Assembly: GCA_036365145.1 (NCBI GenBank)
Contig: JAEOAD010000024.1
Span: forward strand, 11,688,501-11,752,500
Length of the DNA stretch: 64,000 nt
Direction: 5' to 3'
Source of the DNA: Orientallactaga sibirica
Lineage: Eukaryota; Chordata; Mammalia; Rodentia; Dipodidae
Position 1 is the stretch's first letter; each line of letters starts with the position of its first letter. This document shows, piece after piece, positions 57,073 through 64,000 of the stretch. Under the pieces are notes generated by a model. That model did not search any database. It worked only from the letters and a program-made list of their open reading frames with translations, and was not told where the DNA came from. Made by a program: the position numbers and the translations under genes.

Positions 57073-57103
<31 letters not shown>

Positions 57104-57470
57104 TGTGTCTCTCTCCAAAAAAAAAATAATAATAAAAAATAAAAAGTTAAAAAATAATAATAATCCAGAAAGTAAAGATGTTGGGAGAGGCCTTGAGTGA
57201 CTTGGACTGAATGACGTGGGTTGGATAGGTGGGTGCAGAGTGTAAAGAAGAAAGTCAGATGAGTACCAGCATCATTTGTTCTCAGCTTCCTGACAAGTGT
57301 ATGGGATGTGACCAGAGGCTTCATGTTCTAGGTGTTATGTCTCCCCCATCATGCTAGACTGAAGTATCACTGGAAATATAAACAGAAATAGTTTTTTTCT
57401 TTCCTTAAGCTTTTTGTTGTTAGCAATTTTGCCAGAGCAATGAGGAAAGTAACTGATAAAGTGGGCAATG
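56430..57470 (+). mobile_element. LTR-like rodent repeat, plus strand, interrupted by a SINE
   Basis: 'ggctaatctggattgttaac' and 'ttgattggatctagagacaa', then 'atttctctctgcttcctgat' (56430-56650). Similar text ('ttctcagcttcctgacaagt', 'gccagagcaatgaggaaagt') resumes at 57277-57460 beyond a tRNA-SINE. Internal joins are unclear. Confidence 0.5.
56851..57150 (+). repeat. tRNA-derived SINE, plus strand, with duplicated B box
   Basis: Well-kept head 'agggctggagagatggctta' and long CT block. The B-box segment is present twice: ggttccaatctccag at 56908 and ggttccagtctccag at 56924. The short unit 'aaaaaataat' occurs on both sides, a possible target-site duplication. Confidence 0.93.
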
Positions 57471-57899
57471 GTGCAATTTTCATGGGACATATAAATATTA
57501 AATATCAATATATAAAAATCCAAGGCTTATAGCTAAAACCTTTCATATTACTAAGAGATTAATATGTAGTAATAACAGTATTTGAGCTCTCCAAATATCC
57601 CTGTCAATTGGAAACCTGATGCTATGTCATATTATTTAACAGGAGCGTGATATTTTAGAAGCCCACAGAAGACAGAACCCACATGGTTATCAGATAAGTG
57701 GCCATAATGCAAGCTGAAAAATCTTGTAACGAGGTTGAAAGAAATCTAGAAGAATAGTTTGCTAAGATTTAGCTCTATAAGGGAATATTCTTGCAGCAAA
57801 TAGAATAGAGCTACCTTGTAGTTAACTTCACCTTCCATAGACAAAACACATAAGAAGAGCAGCTGGTAGAAGGAAACAGCTTAGTATTTTGTGTTCATT
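57471..57899. other. AT-rich non-coding DNA
   Basis: No gene or clear repeat. Confidence 0.45.
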
Positions 57900-58740
57900 C
57901 TTGAGAGAATACTTCATGATGGCAAGGGAAGGACAGACCTAGAGCGAGCGTGGACATCACTTATGCCACAGGAGGTGTAAAACAGTAAAAGAGTGAGCCA
58001 AACTCTGAGAAGTAGGGGAGTGGGAAGGTGTGTGGATATAACACCCCAAAGCCCACCCCCAATAACTTGCCTCCTCCAGCCAGGCCCCACTCCTCAAACT
58101 GCCACCAGCTGGGGACCAAACATTCAAAACACATGTTGGTGTGTTGGTGGACGTATGATTCAAATCACCATATTGTGCCAATGGTCCACAAGTTCATGAC
58201 CATCTCATCTAAATTGCATTAAGTCCAACTTTCACATTCTCACAGTTTTTTTTTTTTTTTTTAAATCAATCCCAAAACTGTTTAGAAGTCTACAGGTCAT
58301 TTTAAATGGTCTCTTAACTATAAGACTGTAAAATCAAAACACAAGTTATGGAAATATAAAGCAAATAAAACCCATTCTTATTGAACAGGAAGGCATAATA
58401 AGAAATGATCAAACCAATTCAAGACCAAAACCAAATAGGGAATCTAATAGCTCTATGTACATCATCAAGAACCTGCAATGAGGTATCCGGAGTTTGAATT
58501 CCTAACTTCTAGCTGTGCTTCATAGAGTCTGTTGAGAAGTCCATTCCATGCTAGCAGCTGTCCTTCATGGCTATTCTATTGTCCTGACCTCTCCAAAGTT
58601 CTGGGATCTCCACTGAAACCCATATTTTATGCCATGACCTTGCTGGACCTCCAGACAGAGACTGCAATAACTTACATCACATCACCAATCTCCTTCAGGA
58701 AAAACAAAAGAAAAACCTGTAACAAATATACTTCAATAGA
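57900..58740 (-). mobile_element. LTR-like rodent repeat with internal part, minus strand
   Basis: 'ttcatgatggcaagggaagg', 'gcccacccccaataacttgc', 'tgccaccagctggggaccaa' and 'tatgattcaaatcaccatat' parallel 9316-9660. The following text to about 58740 has the layout of 9720-10470 (short A-rich part, then 'tctccactgaaacccatatt'). Diverged. Confidence 0.5.
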
Positions 58741-59865
58741 ACAAGGTGGACTACCAAATTTGTTAATCCACTGGTGATAAAGCGGACTTTAAAGAGAAGG
58801 AAAAACTACTTTGCTTCCTACTATTCAAATCCTGAACATCTGGCCAATTCTCAACAGTAGTAATCTCTCAAACATTTGTAGCTAGAACAATGCAAGAGTT
58901 AGATGTGAAGATACTTTGAAAGTGGGCTACAGTGTTTAGATGCTAGAGGAAAGGAAAATGATGCATTCATAATGTTAAGGTGTCGGAATGCATCAACAAA
59001 CAAGAGTATTTGGTGATGTCACCAGAACAGTTCAGAAGCCCTTGAGCCTTAACAAGTTGGGGTCTAGTTGGCATTTCTCATAGATTGATAAGGAAGAGTT
59101 CATAGGGAACTGAAATACTTGTCATAGCACACCACAGCTTTTATTAGCAGAGTTCAAAAGGGTAAACAAAGATAATAAAATATTTTAGTATTCAAAGATT
59201 CCATTTGTGGTCAAAGTACACATCTTGATTTTTAGTAAATATTCTTAGTGCATATCACTTATGGGAACTGTTAATGAAGATAATGGGGGAAAGTCAAGCT
59301 GACACATCTTTGGGGGACTTTGATAGTTCCTAGTTTTGAATGGAGGACACTGTGTCTAAGACATTACCTCCTGGGCTCTGTGTGCCAAGAATGAGGGAGT
59401 TCAGTCAAGGAGAAACTGCCTATCCTCGGGATATGCTGTTAAAAAAATTCGACAATATTATGAAATTGTCTCAAGCTTATTTCTCTCCATAGTAACATTA
59501 CTAGATACTTACTATAGCACATTTGACTTAAATTACTTTAAGTGTCTTCAAAGATGTTTAAGATGATCTTATTAGAGTCCCAAAATCTATAATAGCAGGC
59601 TATCAACCCAAAAGCAAGACAGTTAAGTGAAGAGAAAAATTGTCTAAATAAGTTAAATGGTCTTAAAATTCTTTGTTTTCAGATGATTTGCATTATGTTG
59701 GTATTTTACAATTTGTTACATATATCAAATATCAAAGCACAACATCTATTTTATAGCCTTGACAAAGTGCATTTTGTTTGATAGGAGAAAATATCTCCAT
59801 TAATTACATGTTTCTTGTGAATCAGATATTGAAACCTAGGTAGAATTTTATTTTATATTTACTTA
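58741..59865. other. AT-rich non-coding DNA, nothing recognised
   Basis: No gene or clear repeat. Confidence 0.45.
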
Positions 59866-59867
59866 CC

Positions 59868-60077
59868 ATGTTTTATTTATTTATTTACTTATTTATTTGG
59901 GAGATAAGTGAGAGAGAAAGGAAGGGGATGGAGAGAAAGTGAGCCCTGCTGCAAATGAACTCCAGATACATGTACCACTTGGTGTTTCTGGCTTTATGTG
60001 TATACTTAGGAAATTGTCCCCTACCCTCCTGGCTTTGGAAGCAAGTGTCTTTAACTTCTGAGCCATTTTTCCAGCCC
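59868..60077 (-). repeat. tRNA-derived SINE, minus strand
   Basis: (TTTA)n tail, GAGA block, 'accacttggtgtttctggct' and A-box complement 'cttctgagccatttttccag'. Confidence 0.92.
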
Positions 60078-60831
60078 ATAGACTAAATTTAATTTCTGAC
60101 TACTTCAGTGCCATAAAATTGGAAGAAAAAAATAAAGTCAAGCACTATTATATGTTTTCATCCCTCTCACTCTTAGAACCACATCTAAAATATGTATTTT
60201 TATTGCTGATTTTTTAAAAGGTATGTCTTTAAAATATACCCCATAAAATGAAATTAATATAATCAGGGCTTCATATAAAGGAAGGAGCAAGACTTAATCT
60301 CTGAAAAAATAGTTATTACTGCAAACTTTCCTCCTTTTTAAAAATGATGTCTTCAATAAGAAATCAATCCTTTCTAATTGATATAGGGAAGCAATGTAAT
60401 TTAATGTACAACAAATATAATATTTTTGAAATTGTTTTGATTTTCTTAAATCTGATTTGTGGTTTAGCAATATTTGCAAAGAAGTGAATTACTGAAATTA
60501 ACGTGCAGAGCATGAGCCATGTATGGTGTGGCTGTCAATGATGATTGTTTAAAAAGCTGAATGTAATATAGTAAGTGAATTATTTCCTAAATCTTTCTTC
60601 GATAGTCTATATGTAGGTATATAATAAGATGTGGAGAAGTAAATTATTACAAATGATAAGTGAGAGACTAATACAGATGCCCTTCATTGAAGCATGGCTT
60701 TGGAGAAACCACAAAAGTAGTTGAAAGTCATACTTTCTTTCTGGAAACTATTATCTGGATCAGAACTACTTCATTAGTATTTTCTTTCTCTCTTCTGTGT
60801 TTGTAACATCCCAACCAAAGTGATGGTACAA
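60078..60831. other. AT-rich non-coding DNA
   Basis: No gene or clear repeat. Confidence 0.45.
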
Positions 60832-60935
60832 GAAGGGCATAGTAATACAAGCCTATAATCTCAGCATTGAAGGACCAGGACAGGAAGACGGAAAGTTTCA
60901 TGGAAACCTGTGCTACATATGAGACCATGTTTTAT
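60832..60935 (+). repeat. B1-like SINE, plus strand, diverged
   Basis: 'agaagggcatagtaatacaa', 'gcctataatctcagcattga' and 'catggaaacctgtgctacat' keep B1 order. It is followed by a purine-rich tail to about 61075. Confidence 0.65.
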
Positions 60936-61075
60936 AAAGAGAGGAGAGAGAAAGATGAAGCAGGAGGTGGAGGGAAAGGAATAGGAAGAATAGGATAGGA
61001 TAGGAGGAAAGGAGAAGAAAAACAAAAGGAAAGAGAGGAGGAAATAAGAAAAATAAAAAGGAAAAGACAAGAACA
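60936..61075. repeat. Purine-rich low-complexity block
   Basis: A/G-rich words (gagagg, aggaagaa, ggatag) after the B1-like SINE, probably its degraded tail. The Phe/Ser-rich minus frame 60861-61121 is an artefact. Confidence 0.8.
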
Positions 61076-61144
61076 TAGTACTAATTTTGAAGAGACAAAA
61101 TAAGGAAAAGGCTATTTTCATAATGACATTCTTTTAGAAAATGA

Positions 61145-61580
61145 TTGTACAGAGATATAAGAGGTCTGCTCAAATTTTCAGTAACAGACACACTAAGGAC
61201 ACTACGAAGTAGTTGTGGCACAAGCTGGGTTAGAGGACATAACTTTCATGTGAGAAACAGTAACAACTTCCTGCCCACTAAATCCCTGAGCTGCTGTAAC
61301 CATGAGCTCATGAGAAAACCTTGGAAGGAGACACTTGTCCCCCTTTTCTCTCAGCCTTCCCCACTTTGCAGTACTGTTTTTAGAAGACATGCACTGTGGG
61401 AGCTTGAAGATAGCCTCCCTCCAAAAAAATGTAGGCAACTTGCTTCCATTTGACACCTGTCTGAGGAATGTGCCTGTGGACAAAGCACTCTCCAGCCCTG
61501 GAATGGGTGGGGATTTTAAAATCCACAAATCTCCTGAGAAACTATTTTTTCTCTCTCTCTCAAAAAAAAAAAAAAAAATA
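61145..61580. other. Unidentified less-AT-rich segment ending in CT run and poly-A
   Basis: A moderately GC-balanced segment with a 102-codon plus frame (61145-61453) and a 108-codon minus frame (61202-61528), ending in 'ctctctctctc' and an A run at 61562-61578. The A-rich end suggests a retroposed sequence. No family or protein was recognised. Confidence 0.4.
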
Positions 61581-62344
61581 GATGTTTAAGACCCCATTTT
61601 TTAAAGCTTCAATTAAAAAAAAATGATTTGTGTAAAAATGAATGGAGAAAATGGAGGGAACCTGTGGTCCAGGTCCCCCAGGAAAGAACTGGTTACTGGT
61701 TTCAGAGCTCAACTTACTTATTATGTTCTAGCCATTTTCATTGTTTTCTATACATTATAAAATGGTGACAGGTTGGGGAGAAATTTGACCTCACATTGGC
61801 CTACAAATACATTCGTTTGCCTCTGCCAGTTTCTGGTTCCTACTTTCTTTCAGAAATCATGGAAATGTAGGTAGGTTTAAAGACCCAAGTCTACCGTAAT
61901 GTCACTGTTATTTGTGTAAATTACTTATGTAGCCTTCTAAAAATTCCATAATCATCAAACTGTCATGTTAAATTCCTTTCTGCTCAAATTATCTATTGTC
62001 CTTCTAACATACTGCAGTGAGACCTGGGTGATACTTTTTTTTGTTTTTTCATTTTTCATGTGTTGCTTTGAGAAAAAAAAAAAAAAAACGGACTCATATG
62101 TAATGAGGATCAATTCATTTTGTTAAAAAATGTCTGTTTGTGTTCACAATTTGTTAATGCAGACCATTCAGAGGAATCTTTGTCAAATGCCTTAGTATTC
62201 TTAAAATGACCCTCTCTTTTTTTAGTTAATTTTGTAACAGTTTTTGATATGGAAATGGGAACTAGAAATGAGTATACATGATCTGCTGAAGTCAGACAGT
62301 AGTAACTGCTGTCCTTGAGTTATAATGCATAATTTGTTTTTTTC
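61581..62344. other. AT-rich non-coding DNA
   Basis: No gene or clear repeat. Confidence 0.45.
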
Positions 62345-63405
62345 TTCCTTTTTTTTCAAATTTTTTTAATTGTGAACTTCGTTATATAAACATACTTTGA
62401 ATTGGTCATATTCCCATGAGGACATCCTCTTTGTCCCTTCTCTCCCACCCCATTCCACTGAGGGTCCTTCTCAGTAGAATATGATCAATAATCACTGTGA
62501 GGTCATGATGACACTGGCCAGGTCAGTCTGTGCAGGATAAGAGGGTGGAGCTGGACAGTAACTCAGAGTACACTTTCCTACTCTTTCTGTTCACTCTTCT
62601 GCAATGTCCCCTGAGCTCTGGAGAGAATGTTATAAGCCGTCTTTAGTGTTGAGTTCTCAGCAGCTTCTTAATTTCTGCTTTGATTAGTATTGAGTTTCCT
62701 CAAAATATACCTCCACTTCTCTGGTGGTGAATGGTAGTCAGGCTGGGAGTGAAAGCAGCACTCATATTTAATCTGCCACCTCCTCTATGTTTCCCGAGCC
62801 TGGCAGATGTGATAAATATGATTGACTCTTCTCTACAGAGCTCTGCTCTGGAGATAAGTGGGGTCTTCTCTCTAAGTATGAGTTTTTGCTGACTATGAGA
62901 ATCTGACTCAGTTTTTAGTACCAGCTGAGTTCTCTCCCACTGAACAGGCCTCATGTCCAAACACAGAACAGTTGGTTACCCACAGAGGCTGCATGCCACT
63001 ATTGCACAAGTGTGTGTGAGTCTAGCTGGTTGATTTCTGATCAGAGCCAAATGGAATCTCAAAGTAGTATTTGCATTTCTCCGATGGCCAAAGATCTTGA
63101 ACATTTTTAGGTGTTTATTGGCTATGTGTATTTCTTTCTTTAAGAACTCTGTTCAGTTTCTTGCCCCATTTTTTTGACTGAATTATTATTATTATTATTT
63201 TTTGCTTAGGTTTTTTGAGTTCTTTGTATATTCTAGATATTATGATTCTGGCAGACATATAGCTGGTGAAATTTTCTCATTTGATTATGTTGATAATATA
63301 TTTAGCTATACAGTATGTTTTTAATTTTAGGAAATCCCATTGCTTGAGTGTCAGTTTAATTTCAAATGTCATCCTTTTGCTGCTGGATGTACTGATTTCA
63401 TGGAA
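62345..63405 (-). mobile_element. Old L1 3' end, minus strand
   Basis: 3'UTR text at 62345-63030 ('cccaccccattccactgagg', 'gctgcatgccactattgcac') is followed by ORF2 C-terminal text ('atttgcatttctccgatggc', 'gagttctttgtatattctag', 'ttctggcagacatatagctg'). Comparable to 34937-35130 but more diverged, with no long open frame. Confidence 0.85.
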
Positions 63406-63699
63406 TATCTAATTAGATATGTAAGAAAAGAAAATTGGAATTAATGATAGGATTACAGTGTAGTGAAAAACTATAAACCTCCTAGACTTAATTCACTTTC
63501 TACTTCCAATGATTACTACCTTTGCTATTTTGGTAAATTAAATATTTTATATTTAATTACTTGTATTTGAAAAAAGTTAGGTAATTATTTCTAATGTAGT
63601 TTGAAAAATGCAATATATATGTGTGCGTGTATGTATGTATATATTAATGGTTAATGACATAGAATAGTGGATGCCATAGATAAATGATGGAATCTTGTA

Positions 63700-63920
63700 A
63701 AATACTTTTGAGAAAGAATTTCATGTACGTCGTGCTGGCTATGAACTCACCATATGGCAAAAGATGACTTTGAACTTCTTTACTCCTTTTTCTAGGACTG
63801 GGATTACAAGTATGGCCCACCATGCTCAGTTTATGTGGTGCTGGGGATCAAATACAACTCTTTGTGCATGCAAAGCAAGCAAAACACTATTAATAGTTAA
63901 GCTACATCTCCAACCTTTTT
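63700..63920 (-). repeat. B4-like SINE, minus strand
   Basis: 'ctggctatgaactcaccata', 'ctgggattacaagtatggcc', 'tggtgctggggatcaaatac' and 'gttaagctacatctccaacc' follow B4 order. Confidence 0.75.
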
Positions 63921-64000
63921 AAATATTTTAAATTTTCATAAAACTTTGGATTAGTTATTTTAACATATATTCTGTTTTTCAAAATCCTGTCAATGTAATA

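Noticed and set aside
56875..57324. 149-codon minus-strand frame with Arg/Glu repeats
   Set aside because: It is the complement of the CT block of a tRNA-SINE plus its head. Low complexity, no protein family.
9788..60077. tRNA genes at the SINE heads
   Set aside because: A- and B-box-like words occur, but no clover-leaf tRNA is present; these are tRNA-derived SINEs.

Overview
The window reads as non-coding, repeat-dense mammalian DNA, most likely from a rodent. The tRNA-derived SINEs (opening with a 'ggctggagagatggctta' head), the B1 (7SL-derived) SINEs and the L1 sequences look dipodid (jerboa-like). That assignment rests on recognising repeat style and was not tested by a search. I see no host protein-coding exon, tRNA or rRNA gene. 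Every reading frame with recognisable protein similarity belongs to a retroelement.

Layout. 1-5.35 kb: a minus-strand L1 cut by the left window edge, running from ORF2 (reverse transcriptase, endonuclease) through ORF1 into a 5'UTR with degenerate tandem units, with two B1 insertions inside it. 5.35-13.3 kb: AT-rich sequence with scattered B1 and tRNA-SINEs, one LTR-like repeat split by a SINE, and an unexplained pair of adjacent hairpins near 8.6 kb. 13.3-21.3 kb: AT-rich, repeat-poor and gene-desert-like.

22.4-29.2 kb is the most distinctive part. It is a tandem endogenous retrovirus array of the form LTR-internal-LTR-internal-LTR, of ERVK/IAP-like type. Each LTR carries a long GTGA/GTCA tetranucleotide array containing repeated exact TGAGTCA (AP-1 type) heptamers. 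The internal regions keep a broken gag-like 5' part and a broken env TM-like 3' part with no recognisable pol.

29.9-35.7 kb: a minus-strand L1 3' end present twice in direct orientation, together with non-L1 flank. The two copies are joined by a stretch that reads as a phrase-by-phrase mosaic of two unrelated sequences, which may be an assembly artefact. 38.3-44.2 kb and 47.1-48.8 kb: further L1 3' ends and an RT fragment, some in inverted orientation to each other, with a 150-base pure purine tract. 44.4-62.3 kb: AT-rich DNA with tRNA-SINEs, LTR-like repeats and microsatellites. 62.3-63.4 kb: an older L1 3' end. 63.7-63.9 kb: a B4-like SINE.

No operon-like or gene-network organisation applies. 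The window is a record of retroelement insertion, nesting, recombination and microsatellite growth. Boundaries of repeats are estimates by eye, usually good to 5-30 bases.
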